From Histidinibacterium lentulum (lineage in GTDB: Bacteria > Pseudomonadota > Alphaproteobacteria > Rhodobacterales > Rhodobacteraceae): a stretch of DNA of 64,000 bases. Both the position numbers and the translations under genes were made by a program. Below, in pieces: positions 18,728 through 27,636 of this stretch. The notes beneath the pieces are model-generated. The model was not told where the DNA came from. It saw only the letters and a program-made list of their open reading frames with translations, and ran no database searches. How positions within the stretch are numbered: position 1 is the first letter of the stretch; the number at the start of each line of letters is the position of its first letter. Location of the stretch: the NCBI RefSeq assembly GCF_003789055.1, contig NZ_ML119085.1, positions 1 through 64,000 on the forward strand, in the 5' to 3' direction.

Positions 18728-19597
18728 ATGGACGACATACTCGCAACGCGGATCTGGGAGGGCGTAACCCTCGGCGACCTCCTGACGCTGGATTTTCTGG
18801 CCTCCCTTCTCGGCAGCGTCCTCGCCGCGCTGCTGATCCTCTTCGTGGGTTTCCGGCTCGCGGCATGGGCCAAGGGCCGCGTGACCCGCCTCGCCTCCCG
18901 CAATCCGACCCTCGACCCGGCGCTGATGGGCTTTCTCGGCGACATCCTGCGCTACACGGTCATCGCCTTCACCTTCATCTTCGTGCTGAACACCTTCGGC
19001 GTGCGGACGACCTCAATCGTCGCACTGATCGGTGCCGCCGGCCTCGCCATCGGCCTGGCCCTTCAGGGCACCCTCTCGAACATCGCAGCGGGCGTGATGC
19101 TGATCTTCTTCCGCCCCATCAAGATCGGCGATTTCGTGGTGGTCAATGGAATCATGGGTACGGTGAAGTCGATTTCCCTCAACTTCACCGAGCTCGCCAC
19201 GCTCCAGAACGTGCAGACGATCATTCCCAATTCCGAGGTCTGGGGCCACACGATCACGAACTATTCGAGCTACGACCAGCGCCGCGTGGAATGGACCTTC
19301 GGGGTGGGCTACGGTGCCAATCTCGCCGAGGCCGAGCGCGTGATCCGCGACACGATCATGGCCGATCCCCGCGCCCTGGCGAAGCCCGAGCCCTGGCTTC
19401 AGGTCGCCACTCTCAACGACAGTTCCGTCGATTTCCTCGTCCGCGTGTGGTGCGCCAATGCCGATGCGTGGGGCTTTCAGACCGACATGACCCGCCGTGT
19501 GAAGGAAGCCCTCGACGCCGCCGGCGTGCCGATCCCCTTTCCCACCCGCACGATCGTTCACGACCGGACCGACGCGCCCCTCCGCGCCGCGGAGTAG
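18728..19597 (+). CDS. mscS: MscS-family mechanosensitive ion channel
   Basis: This 289-residue small-conductance mechanosensitive channel releases solutes on hypo-osmotic shock. Three hydrophobic segments are seen in the first 110 residues. The pore helix has the Gly/Ala pattern VALIGAAGLAIGLALQGTLSN, which is typical of MscS TM3 (residues about 97-117). The beta domain follows with FFRPIKIGDFVVVNGIMGTV and the IIPNSEVWGHTITNYS block. GGGGGA precedes the ATG. It is the last gene of the plus-strand run, before a convergent gene. Confidence 0.93.
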   Translation: MDDILATRIWEGVTLGDLLTLDFLASLLGSVLAALLILFVGFRLAAWAKGRVTRLASRNPTLDPALMGFLGDILRYTVIAFTFIFVLNTFGVRTTSIVALIGAAGLAIGLALQGTLSNIAAGVMLIFFRPIKIGDFVVVNGIMGTVKSISLNFTELATLQNVQTIIPNSEVWGHTITNYSSYDQRRVEWTFGVGYGANLAEAERVIRDTIMADPRALAKPEPWLQVATLNDSSVDFLVRVWCANADAWGFQTDMTRRVKEALDAAGVPIPFPTRTIVHDRTDAPLRAAE

Positions 19598-19830
19598 ATC
19601 ACTCTACCCCGGGACAGCAAAGACCTTCCACACGAATCGGCCGCGTCCGTGGCCCTCCGAGGCAGCTGTTCAGGTTCAAGGTCGGTCGGCGGCCGGGCCC
19701 CTGCGATGCAACAGGCTCTCACGCTCGAGCGTCCGGGTCTCGCATGCCTGCCAGAGGATCCTAGTTTCGAATGAGACAAGGGTGCGCGCCATGGGCGCCG
19801 ACGCTTCACAAAATTCTGACAAAATAAATT

Positions 19831-19848
19831 ACATCAAAGGTTTGATGT
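19831..19848 (-). terminator. Perfect 8-bp dyad between convergent genes, likely terminator of rpoH-chaN
   Basis: ACATCAAA-GG-TTTGATGT is a perfect inverted repeat in an AT-rich patch. On the minus strand it is followed by AATTTATTTTG, which suits an intrinsic terminator for chaN, 26 bases downstream of the chaN stop. The stem is poor in GC, so an operator cannot be excluded. Confidence 0.5.
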
Positions 19849-19873
19849 GCTGTCCACGCGTGAACGCCCCCGC

Positions 19874-20620
19874 TCAGCGGAACGCCGCGCACGGATCGCC
19901 CCGCGCCACCGGCGCGGCGATGACCACCTCGTCGTAGGGCGCATCCTGCTCCGCGGCCCCCTCGAACTGACCCAACGCGAACACCTCCACGTCCGGCCGC
20001 GCCCCCCTGATCGACGCCGGCACGCCCCAATCTGTCCGAGCATGGCCGTTTCCCGTGATCACCACCACCGGCCCGCCGGTCTCCTCGAAGGCCTTGAGCG
20101 CCACATGGGCGAACCCCGCGTCCCTGACACGTTGCGCCTCGACCATGCCGGGCAGCATCTCGTCGGGGAGCGCCCCGCAATGCACCCGCCCCTGCAGCGC
20201 GATCCGCTCGGCCCGCTCCTCGTCCGAGACCGGTGGCAGCAGGCCCGGCCGCCCCACCACGGCCTCGGCACCGCTCTCCATCGCAGAGGAGAGCAGCTCC
20301 CTCGGCACGGCAGCGCCGTAGATGACCGCCTCCGGCGCGGAGGCGAAGACGGGATGATACATGGCGAAGTCGGGCCAACCCGAACCGTTCCAGCCCAGCG
20401 CCTCTTCCAGCGCCTGCCGGTCCAGCGGATCGATCCCCTCCGCGGCCGCGGCCTGCTCCGGCGTCAGCATCTCGAACACCAAGGCCGCAGGCTCGATCAC
20501 CGCCACGCGCCGCGCCTGTTCCAGGTGATGCTCCGGGTTGTCATGCAGCTCGCCCAGGACGTAAATGTCCTGCGCCGCGGCAGGCAGCGCCCAAAGACAG
20601 AGGAGCGCCGCGCGGATCAC
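19874..20620 (-). CDS. chaN: ChaN-family haem-binding periplasmic protein
   Basis: This 248-residue exported protein is of the ChaN/PhuW (TIKI-like) family. The signal peptide (ALLCLWALPAAAQ) is followed by the family hallmark IYVLGELHDNPEHHLEQ. Later blocks include PVVVITGNGHARTDWGVP. Characterised ChaN proteins bind haem pairs and are linked to iron uptake; homologous folds are proposed hydrolases. There is no lipobox Cys at the signal cleavage site. Its GTG start overlaps the rpoH stop (GTGA), an unusual coupling of a sigma factor and a haem-binding protein. Confidence 0.85.
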   Translation of the reverse strand: MIRAALLCLWALPAAAQDIYVLGELHDNPEHHLEQARRVAVIEPAALVFEMLTPEQAAAAEGIDPLDRQALEEALGWNGSGWPDFAMYHPVFASAPEAVIYGAAVPRELLSSAMESGAEAVVGRPGLLPPVSDEERAERIALQGRVHCGALPDEMLPGMVEAQRVRDAGFAHVALKAFEETGGPVVVITGNGHARTDWGVPASIRGARPDVEVFALGQFEGAAEQDAPYDEVVIAAPVARGDPCAAFR

Positions 20621-21495
20621 CCGAGGAAGTTATGAACTTCCCGCGACTGGGTCTCGAGCACCTTGCGCATCTTTCCGAAGGCCGCCGCCTCGAGCTGCCG
20701 CACCCGCTCCTTCGACAGGCCAAGCTCGTCGCCAAGGCTTTCGAGAGTTCGCGGATCGTCTCGCAGCTTCCGCTCCCGCACGATGAACCGCTCGCGCTCA
20801 TTGAGCGTGCTGAGAGCGCTCAACAGCCACTGCCTGAGCGTTTCCGTGTCGTGGCTGTTCTCCACCGTCTCGGCCGCTTGCGGACCGTCATCCTCAAGCG
20901 CCTCGATCCACTCGCGGCCCTCGTCGTCGACCGACTGCGTGGCGTTGAGCGAATAGTCCGAGCCCGACAGGCGCCCTTCCATCATCTCGACATCATGGAG
21001 CGGCACGCCCACTTCCTTCGCGATCATCTCGCGCATCTTCTGCTTGTCGATCGACTCCCCGGTCGCGGCGGCCTCCCGCTCCAGTCGCGCCTGCACGCGG
21101 CGCATGTTGAAGAAGAGCGACTTCTGCGACGAGGTGGAGCCGGTGCGCACCATGGACCAGTTGCGCATGACGTAGTCCTGGATCGAGGCCTTGATCCACC
21201 ACACTGCATAGGTCGAGAACCGCACGCCGCGATCGGGGTCGAACTTGTCCGCAGCCTTCATGAGGCCGAGGCTCGCTTCCTGAATGAGGTCGTTCATCGG
21301 GGCGCCGTAGCGCTTGAATTTCGCAGCCATGGAGATGGCGAGGCGCATATAGGCGGTGATCAGTCGATGGAGCGCCTGTTCGTCGCGCTGGTCGCGCCAG
21401 GCGTAGGCCAGTTTCAGTTCGGTCTCCGCATCCAGAAGTTCCGCCTGCATCGCGCGGCGGGACAGGCGCTGATCGGCTATCGCGTCAAGTGCCAT
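20617..21495 (-). CDS. rpoH2: RpoH-family alternative sigma factor, RpoHII type
   Basis: This 292-residue sigma-32-class factor directs RNA polymerase to stress promoters. Region 2 is complete (DLIQEASLGLMKAADKFDPDRGVRFSTYAVWWIKASIQDY, residues about 75-115), with the RpoH box SSQKSLFFNMRR next and region 4 ending in TLESLGDELGLSKERVRQLE. The N-terminus MALDAIADQRLSRRAMQAELL matches the RpoHII branch remembered from Rhodobacter, which acts in the singlet-oxygen response; RpoHI has a different N-terminus. The start at 21495 has GGGGGT upstream. A RpoE-type promoter precedes it. Confidence 0.9.
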   Translation of the reverse strand: MALDAIADQRLSRRAMQAELLDAETELKLAYAWRDQRDEQALHRLITAYMRLAISMAAKFKRYGAPMNDLIQEASLGLMKAADKFDPDRGVRFSTYAVWWIKASIQDYVMRNWSMVRTGSTSSQKSLFFNMRRVQARLEREAAATGESIDKQKMREMIAKEVGVPLHDVEMMEGRLSGSDYSLNATQSVDDEGREWIEALEDDGPQAAETVENSHDTETLRQWLLSALSTLNERERFIVRERKLRDDPRTLESLGDELGLSKERVRQLEAAAFGKMRKVLETQSREVHNFLG

Positions 21496-21542
21496 CGACT
21501 TACCCCCGAGAAAATGGTTTGGCCTCTCGCCAACTTCTGAAA

Positions 21543-21572
21543 TGTCTACGCGGCCGGAACGCCCCCGGATCA
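21543..21572 (-). promoter_or_regulatory. Probable RpoE (ECF sigma)-type promoter of rpoHII
   Basis: On the minus strand TGATCC (21572-21567) is followed by an 18-base spacer and TAGACA (21548-21543), about 48 bases upstream of the rpoHII ATG. TGATCC is the exact -35 remembered for Rhodobacter RpoE promoters; the -10 matches loosely. rpoHII is a known RpoE target in Rhodobacter sphaeroides, so context and sequence agree. The element lies just before the cobU start on the opposite strand. Confidence 0.6.
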
Positions 21573-21575
21573 CAC

Positions 21576-22112
21576 ATGGTTGCACAGAAACCCTTGCAAA
21601 AACTCACGTTGGTTCTAGGAGGCGCGGCTTCCGGCAAGTCCGCCTTCGCCGAGGCGCTGGTCACCGGCACCGGGCGGCGGCGCGTCTATCTTGCCACCGC
21701 CCAGGCCTTCGACGCTGAAATGGCGGACAAAATCGAGGCCCACCGGACAGCACGCGGCACGGGCTGGCACACCGTCGAGGCGCCGCAGGACATTGCCGCC
21801 CCCCTTTCCCGAGTTTCCCCGCAGGACATCGTTCTGCTCGATTGCGCGACGCTCTGGCTGTCGAACAGGCTGCTGGTGGATGCCGACCTCTCCGCCTCCC
21901 CCGCCAAGATGCTCGCCGCGCTGGCGGCATGTCCGGCCCCCGTCGTGGTAGTCTCGAACGAGGTCGGACAGGGAATCGTGCCGGAACACGCCATGGGCCG
22001 CACCTTCCGTAACGCACAGGGCCGTCTCAACCAGGCTCTCGCCACAGAGGCCGGCCTCGTCGTGCAGGTCATCGCGGGCCTGCCTCTGGTGCTGAAGGGC
22101 GCGCTTCCGTGA
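21576..22112 (+). CDS. cobU: Adenosylcobinamide kinase / guanylyltransferase
   Basis: The enzyme phosphorylates adenosylcobinamide and attaches GMP during cobalamin assembly. The 178-residue protein has a P-loop GGAASGKS near residues 14-21 and the family blocks YLATAQAFDAEM, IEAHRTARGTGWHTVE and VLLDCATLWLSNRL, then VVVSNEVGQGIVPEHAMGR. The start at 21576 has no strong ribosome site. It is divergent from rpoHII with only 80 bases between, and its stop overlaps the GTG of the phosphatase gene. No other cobalamin genes lie in the window. Confidence 0.93.
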   Translation: MVAQKPLQKLTLVLGGAASGKSAFAEALVTGTGRRRVYLATAQAFDAEMADKIEAHRTARGTGWHTVEAPQDIAAPLSRVSPQDIVLLDCATLWLSNRLLVDADLSASPAKMLAALAACPAPVVVVSNEVGQGIVPEHAMGRTFRNAQGRLNQALATEAGLVVQVIAGLPLVLKGALP

Positions 22113-22687
22113 CCCGCTGGTTCTGGGTCCGCCACGGCCCCACCCACCAGACCACCATGACCGGCCACCGCGACGTGGCCGCGGATCTGACCGACCTCGC
22201 CGCGCTGGCCGGGCTGGACGCCGCCCTGCCCGCCGAGGCGCTGGTGATCTCCTCCGATCTCCTGAGGGCCCGCTCAACCGCCGATGCCCTCGCAGGAGCC
22301 CGGAACCGCCTGCCCCACGAACCGCAGTTCCGCGAGTTCGATTTCGGCGCGTGGGACGGCCTCCACCATGCTGCCGTCACCGAACGCGACCCCGATCTCT
22401 CCGCCCGCTTCTGGGAGGAGCCCGGAGCGCTTCGTGCTCCCGGCGGTGAGAGCTGGAACGACGTGGCGGCCCGCGTGACCGCCGCTGCGGACAGGCTCAC
22501 GTCCGCGCACCCGGGTGCCGCGATCGTCGCGGTGGCCCACCTTGGCCCGATCCTGACCCAGTTGCACCGCGCCCGGGGCGGCCGCGTCTACGACATCCTC
22601 GCCCAGCGGATCGAGCCCCTCTCCCTCACCGAACTGGTCATCGAGGATGGACGGGTCACGGAACTCTCCGCGAACCGCATACCATAG
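22109..22687 (+). CDS. Histidine phosphatase family protein, possibly alpha-ribazole phosphatase (CobC)
   Basis: This 192-residue histidine phosphatase has the phosphorylated His in VRHGPTHQT near residue 8, the FREFDFGAWDGLHHAAV block and the second catalytic His in VAVAHLGPI. Its GTG overlaps the cobU stop (GTGA). That tight link to cobU suggests a cobalamin role such as removal of phosphate from alpha-ribazole phosphate, but the family is broad and the sequence alone does not prove it. Confidence 0.85.
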   Translation: MTRWFWVRHGPTHQTTMTGHRDVAADLTDLAALAGLDAALPAEALVISSDLLRARSTADALAGARNRLPHEPQFREFDFGAWDGLHHAAVTERDPDLSARFWEEPGALRAPGGESWNDVAARVTAAADRLTSAHPGAAIVAVAHLGPILTQLHRARGGRVYDILAQRIEPLSLTELVIEDGRVTELSANRIP

Positions 22688-22712
22688 AACACGGGTCCGG
22701 CGGCTGAGGCCG

Positions 22713-24128
22713 TCAGAGGCTCAGCGCTTCGAGCCTCAACCGCGCGATCCGCTCCACCTGTCGGCAGGCAGTCGCGAATTCGACGTCCGTCCCATTCGCG
22801 ATCCGCGCCTCGAAGGCCGCGAGGATGCCCGCCTTGTCGTGATCCCGCACCGCGATGATGAAGGGGAACCCGTGCTTCGCCACATAGGCGTCGTTCAGGT
22901 CCGTGAACCGCGTCCGTTCCTGATCCGTCAGCGCGTCGAGCCCCGCGCTCGCCTGCTCCGCCGTGCTCTCCGCGGTCAGCCGTTTCGCGGCAGCGAGCTT
23001 GCCCGCGAGATCCGGATGCGCGCGGAGAACACCGAGGCGCTCCTCGTGTGTTGCCGTCCGGAAAACCCGCGCCAGCGCGTTGGCCAGCCCGGCCGCATGG
23101 TCATGCGCAGGCCCCAGTTCCAGCGCCCAGGCGCGCTCGGCGATCCAGGGCGAATGTTCGTAGATGCCGCCGAAGGCCGCCACGAATGAGTCCCGATCCA
23201 TGCTCGACGGCCGGTCCCGCGTCACCGGCGGATGGACCTCGGCCCAATGCCGCGCGATGTCGATGCGCCGGGCGAGCCAGACGTCCTCATGGGCCGCGAC
23301 ATGATCGAGGAACCGGATCAGCCCCGCGATCTTCCCGGGCCGCCCCACCAGGCGGCAATGCAGCCCCACGGACATCATGGCAGGCCGCCCCGCGCGGCCC
23401 TCGGCCAGCAGGACGTCGAAGGCATCGCACAGATACTGCCCGAAGTCCTGCCCCGTCACCCAGCCCGGCGACGTGGCGAAGCGCATGTCGTTCGCCTCGA
23501 GCGTGTAGGGCACGATCAGCTGGTCCCGCCCCCCGATCTGCATCCAGTGCGGCAGGTCGTCGTCATAGGCGTCGGCGACATAGGCGAAACGCCCCGTCTC
23601 GGCGGCGAGCCGGACCGAGTTGATCGACGACCGGCCCGTGTACCAGCCCAGCGGTGGCTCGCCGGTGACTTCCTCGTGCAGCCGGATCGCCTCGGCGATG
23701 GCCGCGCGTTCCTCCTCCTCGGGCATGTCCCTGTGCTCGACCCACTTCAGGCCGTGGGAGGCGATCTCCCACCCGGCCCCCTGCATCGCCTCGACCTGAC
23801 CCGGCGACCGCGCAAGCGCGCTCGCCACGGCGTAGACCGTCACGGGAACCCCGCGCCCCGACAACAAGCGGTGCAGGCGCCAGAACCCCGCCCTCGCTCC
23901 GTAGTCGTAGAGGGATTCCATGTTCCAGTGCCGCTGCCCGTGCCATGGCTGGGCGCCCGGAATGTCAGACAGGAAAGCTTCCGAGGCCGCATCACCGTGC
24001 AGCACGCAGTTCTCGCCGCCCTCCTCGTAGTTCATGACGATCTGAACGGCGATCTTCGCGCCATCGGGCCAGCGCGGATCGGGCGGGTTGGGGCCGTGGC
24101 CCCAGGTGTCGCGGGGATATCTGTCCAT
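22713..24128 (-). CDS. puuE-uraD: Fusion: allantoinase PuuE + OHCU decarboxylase UraD
   Basis: This two-domain purine-degradation enzyme has 471 residues. Residues about 1-300 are a PuuE-type polysaccharide-deacetylase-fold allantoinase ([27 protein letters not shown] in its start, [33 protein letters not shown]). Residues about 308-471 are a UraD domain that decarboxylates the urate intermediate OHCU, with its catalytic His in [10 protein letters not shown] and the [10 protein letters not shown] block. So steps before and after allantoin lie on one chain. The hiuH gene is divergent 102 bases away. No urate oxidase gene is in the window. Confidence 0.92.
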   Translation of the reverse strand: MDRYPRDTWGHGPNPPDPRWPDGAKIAVQIVMNYEEGGENCVLHGDAASEAFLSDIPGAQPWHGQRHWNMESLYDYGARAGFWRLHRLLSGRGVPVTVYAVASALARSPGQVEAMQGAGWEIASHGLKWVEHRDMPEEEERAAIAEAIRLHEEVTGEPPLGWYTGRSSINSVRLAAETGRFAYVADAYDDDLPHWMQIGGRDQLIVPYTLEANDMRFATSPGWVTGQDFGQYLCDAFDVLLAEGRAGRPAMMSVGLHCRLVGRPGKIAGLIRFLDHVAAHEDVWLARRIDIARHWAEVHPPVTRDRPSSMDRDSFVAAFGGIYEHSPWIAERAWALELGPAHDHAAGLANALARVFRTATHEERLGVLRAHPDLAGKLAAAKRLTAESTAEQASAGLDALTDQERTRFTDLNDAYVAKHGFPFIIAVRDHDKAGILAAFEARIANGTDVEFATACRQVERIARLRLEALSL

Positions 24129-24230
24129 GCCCGTTTCATGCGTCCTGGGCGGCGTGCAGGCAAGCGCGGGGGTTGCAATTCGGCTCGCCGCCCTGCCGAA
24201 TGGCGGAAGAACGCGACTGAAAGAGGCGGC

Positions 24231-24572
24231 ATGTCCGGATACCTCACGACCCATGTCCTGGACACGGCCCGCGGTCGTCCCGCGGCTGGCCTCCCGATAG
24301 AGTTGTTCCGCATCGACGGCGGCCCGGAGAAGATCGCCGAGAAGGTCACCAATGCGGACGGACGGACCGACGGACCGATCCTGCCCGAAATTGCCTTCGA
24401 GACGGGCGAGTACGAACTGGTGTTCCACGCCGGTGCCTATCTCACCGCGACCGGCCAGCCGACCGGGTTTCTCTCCATCATCCCGATCCGTTTTTCCATG
24501 TCCGAGCGCGCCCACTATCATGTGCCGCTCCTGCTCTCGCCGTTCGGGTATTCCACCTACCGCGGCAGCTGA
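24231..24572 (+). CDS. hiuH: 5-Hydroxyisourate hydrolase (transthyretin-like)
   Basis: HiuH hydrolyses 5-hydroxyisourate to OHCU, the substrate of the UraD domain encoded next door. The 113-residue protein starts with the N-terminal signature [16 protein letters not shown] and ends with the hallmark YSTYRGS; an internal block is [14 protein letters not shown]. The catalytic His, Arg and terminal Tyr-Arg-Gly-Ser are present. The ATG at 24231 has AAGAGG just upstream. There is no signal peptide. It is divergent from puuE-uraD. Confidence 0.95.
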   Translation: MSGYLTTHVLDTARGRPAAGLPIELFRIDGGPEKIAEKVTNADGRTDGPILPEIAFETGEYELVFHAGAYLTATGQPTGFLSIIPIRFSMSERAHYHVPLLLSPFGYSTYRGS

Positions 24573-24715
24573 GCCCAGCCGTTGCCTGAATCCCGGGCAC
24601 TAGCGCACTGCGAGCGGCTCGTGCCGTTAGCGCTCGCAACCCCGGCGTTTCACCCGCTCCCTCCCGGTGCTAAGCGTCGCCAGACCCGAATCGGACCAGC
24701 AAAGAGGCACCGCCC

Positions 24716-26350
24716 ATGGCAACCCGCGAATGGTGGCGCGACGCCGTCATCTACCAGATCTACCCCCGCAGCTTTCAGGACGACAACGGCGACGGCGTCG
24801 GCGATCTGCAGGGCATCGCCCGCCGCCTGCCCCATGTGGCGGAGCTTGGTGCGGACGCGATCTGGCTGAGCCCGATCTTCACGTCTCCCATGGCTGACAT
24901 GGGTTACGACGTGTCGAACTACACGGACATCGACCCGCTGTTCGGCACGCTCGCCGATTTCGACGAGCTGATCGCGACGGCCCATGACCTCGGGCTGAAG
25001 GTCATCGTCGACCAGGTGCTGTCCCATTCCTCTTCGGCGCATCCCTTCTTCGAGGAAAGCCGCGCGTCCCGCACCGGCCCCAAGGCCGACTGGTATGTCT
25101 GGGCCGACCCGAAGCCCGACGGGAGCCCGCCCAACAACTGGGCCAGCGTCTTCGGCGGATCGGCCTGGGAATGGGAGCCGCGCCGCCGGCAGTATTACCT
25201 GCACAACTTCCTGACCTCGCAGCCCGATTTCAACTTCCACAATCCCGAGGTCCAGGACTGGCTGCTGAGCACGATGGAGTTCTGGCTCGAGCGGGGGCTC
25301 GACGGGTTCCGCCTCGACACGGTGAACTATTATTTCCACAACGCCGAGTTCCCCGACAATCCGCCCGGCGACTTCCCGCGCGACGACCTCGCGAAGACGC
25401 CGCGAGAGACATATCCGTGGCAGCGTCACCTGCACGACAAGAACCAGCCCGAGAACCTCGCCTTCCTCGAGCGGATGCGCAGCCTTTGCGACCGCTACGA
25501 TGACATCATGATGGTGGGCGAGGTCGGCGAGGACGGCGACCGATCCATCGAGGTGATGGCGGAATATACCCGCGGCACCGACCGGCTGCACATGGCCTAC
25601 AGCTTCGCCATGCTCAGCCCCGAATTCACCGCCGACCACTTCCGTCGCTGCATCGCCGGCTTCCTGAAGGGCGCGCCGGACGGCTGGCCGAAATGGTCCT
25701 TCTCCAACCACGATGTCGTGCGTCACGTCACCCGCTGGAAGGAGCACGCCCGCGACCAGGACACGCTGGCGAAACAGGCCGTGGCGATGCTCATGTCCTT
25801 TCCGGGCACCATCGGCATCTACCAGGGCGAGGAGCTGGGCCAGACCGATACCGAGCTCGTCTATTCCGAACTGACCGATCCGCCCGCCCTGCGCTTCTGG
25901 CCAGAGGTCAAGGGCCGGGACGGATGCCGCACGCCCATGGTCTGGGAGGCCCATGCCCCGAGCGCGGGCTTCTCTGCCGGCACGCCCTGGCTGCCGGTCA
26001 AGGCGCCTCAGGCCGACCGCGCGGTGGACCGTCAGGCGGCCCAGAACGACAGCGTGCTCGCGGCCTACAAGGCCGCCATCGCCTATCGCAAGCATTCGGC
26101 CGCCCTGACACGGGGCACGACCGACTTTCTGGACCTGCCTGAACCCTTTCTCGCCTTCCGGCGCGCGGACGGGCACGGCGCCCTCACCTGCGTGTTCAAC
26201 CTCTCGCCCGAGCACCACAGCCTGGCCTTGGGCGGCCCGGCACGGCTCGACGGCCCGCACCATGCCTCGCTCGACGCAGGCACGCTGTCGCTGCCGCCGA
26301 ACGGCTATGCCTACCTCGCGCACGAGGGCGTCCTGACGCTGAAGGCCTGA
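24716..26350 (+). CDS. aglA: Alpha-glucosidase (glycoside hydrolase family 13)
   Basis: This cytoplasmic 544-residue GH13 enzyme cleaves terminal alpha-glucosidic bonds in sugars such as maltose, sucrose or trehalose. N-terminal WWRDAVIYQIYPRSFQD is typical of the alpha-glucosidase/oligo-1,6-glucosidase branch. The catalytic triad reads as Asp201 (GFRLDTVNYY), Glu269 (VGEVGED) and Asp333 (SNHDVVRH). AAAGAGG precedes the ATG. The agl transport genes that often flank it in Rhodobacteraceae and Rhizobiales are absent, so it stands alone. Substrate is inferred from subfamily look only. Confidence 0.92.
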   Translation: MATREWWRDAVIYQIYPRSFQDDNGDGVGDLQGIARRLPHVAELGADAIWLSPIFTSPMADMGYDVSNYTDIDPLFGTLADFDELIATAHDLGLKVIVDQVLSHSSSAHPFFEESRASRTGPKADWYVWADPKPDGSPPNNWASVFGGSAWEWEPRRRQYYLHNFLTSQPDFNFHNPEVQDWLLSTMEFWLERGLDGFRLDTVNYYFHNAEFPDNPPGDFPRDDLAKTPRETYPWQRHLHDKNQPENLAFLERMRSLCDRYDDIMMVGEVGEDGDRSIEVMAEYTRGTDRLHMAYSFAMLSPEFTADHFRRCIAGFLKGAPDGWPKWSFSNHDVVRHVTRWKEHARDQDTLAKQAVAMLMSFPGTIGIYQGEELGQTDTELVYSELTDPPALRFWPEVKGRDGCRTPMVWEAHAPSAGFSAGTPWLPVKAPQADRAVDRQAAQNDSVLAAYKAAIAYRKHSAALTRGTTDFLDLPEPFLAFRRADGHGALTCVFNLSPEHHSLALGGPARLDGPHHASLDAGTLSLPPNGYAYLAHEGVLTLKA

Positions 26351-26359
26351 GGCCCGGCC

Positions 26360-26386
26360 GCGGGCGGCGTGACAGCCGCCGCCCGC
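26360..26386 (+). terminator. GC hairpin after the alpha-glucosidase gene
   Basis: Arms GCGGGCGGC (26360-26368) and GCCGCCCGC (26378-26386) form a 9-bp stem 10 bases after the stop. There is no T-run, so it may pause or stop transcription only with help. Confidence 0.35.
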
Positions 26387-26436
26387 GCGCCTAGTCTGCC
26401 CGTCATGACCCGGTCCCCGACCATGCGAGACCGCCG

Positions 26437-27621
26437 GTGACGGCGGACGAGCAGCCCGATGTGGCGATCATCGGTGGCGGCATCATCGGCGCCTCCGTGG
26501 CATGGTGGCTTGCCCGCGACCCTGCCTTCACCGGCACCGTCACGGTGATCGAGCGGGACCCGAGCTACGAATTCGCCTCCACGACCCACACCAATTCCTG
26601 CCTGCGCCAGCAGTTCGGCACCGAGATCAACGTCCTCATCTCCCGGTTCGCCGCCGCCTTCATCCGCGGATTCCGGGAGTGGATGGAGGATGACGAGGCC
26701 CCTGACATCCCCTTTCACACCTTCGGCTATCTCTACCTTGCGGCCACCGCGCCCGCCGCCGAAGCCCTGCGCGCGGCCCACGCGCTCCAGACCCGGCTCG
26801 GCGCGGGCACCCGCCTCCTGAGCTCCGCCGAGATCGCCGCCGAATACCCCTTCTACGCGACGGACGATCTCCTCCTCGGCTCCCACGGTACGCGGGACGA
26901 GGGTTATTTCGACGGTGCCACCGTCTTCGACTGGTTCCGCCGCAAGTCGAAGAACCTGGGCGTCCGGTGGCTGTCCGACGAGGTGACCGCCATTGAAACG
27001 GCCGCCGGGCGCGTCACCGCGCTCACCCTCGCCTCCGGCGCGCGCCTTTCCCCCGGCTGGATCGTCAACGCGTCGGGTCCGCGCGCCGCCCGGACCGCCG
27101 CCATGGCAGGCCTCGCGCTGCCGGTGGAGCCGCGCAAGCGGTATACCTACTGCTTCGATGCCGCGGACCTTGGCCAACCCCTGCCCCTGACCATCGACCC
27201 CTCGGGCATCCACGTCCGGCAGGATGGCGCAGGATACATGGCCGGCTGCGCGCCGTGGACGGACGGCCCCGTCGATCCCGGCGACTTCGCCGAGGACCCG
27301 TCCCTCTGGGAGGACAAGGTCTGGCCGGCGCTCGCCGCCCGCGTTCCCGCCTTCGAGCGCCTGCGCCTGCGCCGCTCCTGGGTCGGACACTACGCCTGGA
27401 ACACCCTCGACCAGAACGCGCTCCTCGGGCCCCATCCCGAATGCCCCAACCTCCTCGCCGCCAACGGCTTTTCCGGTCACGGCCTGCAACAGGCCCCCGC
27501 CGTGGGCCGCGGCATCGCGGAACTGATCGTCCATGGCGGCTACCGGTCCCTTGACCTCTCGCCCCTCTCCATCGACCGTGTCGCCGCGAACCGCCCGCTC
27601 CTCGAACGGGCCGTCATCTGA
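26437..27621 (+). CDS. FAD-dependent oxidoreductase (DAO family)
   Basis: This 394-residue glycine/D-amino-acid oxidase-like flavoenzyme has the FAD-binding Rossmann motif VAIIGGGIIGASVAWWLAR at residues about 9-27. The DAO C-terminal block NGFSGHGLQQAPAVGRGIAELI is near 350-372. The substrate is unknown; family members oxidise secondary amines such as sarcosine, proline or D-amino acids. The start is GTG at 26437 with a weak ribosome site. The uronate dehydrogenase-like gene follows 15 bases after its stop, so they are probably cotranscribed. Confidence 0.88.
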   Translation: MTADEQPDVAIIGGGIIGASVAWWLARDPAFTGTVTVIERDPSYEFASTTHTNSCLRQQFGTEINVLISRFAAAFIRGFREWMEDDEAPDIPFHTFGYLYLAATAPAAEALRAAHALQTRLGAGTRLLSSAEIAAEYPFYATDDLLLGSHGTRDEGYFDGATVFDWFRRKSKNLGVRWLSDEVTAIETAAGRVTALTLASGARLSPGWIVNASGPRAARTAAMAGLALPVEPRKRYTYCFDAADLGQPLPLTIDPSGIHVRQDGAGYMAGCAPWTDGPVDPGDFAEDPSLWEDKVWPALAARVPAFERLRLRRSWVGHYAWNTLDQNALLGPHPECPNLLAANGFSGHGLQQAPAVGRGIAELIVHGGYRSLDLSPLSIDRVAANRPLLERAVI

Positions 27622-27636
27622 TCCCGGAGCCCCGCC

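Noticed and set aside
19660-19720. GGTTCAAGGTC resembling a tRNA T-loop
   Set aside because: No acceptor stem, anticodon arm or D arm can be folded around it.
24610-24637. GCGAGCG / CGCTCGC inverted repeat after hiuH as a terminator
   Set aside because: Only 7 bp with a 14-base loop and no T-run; too weak to list.
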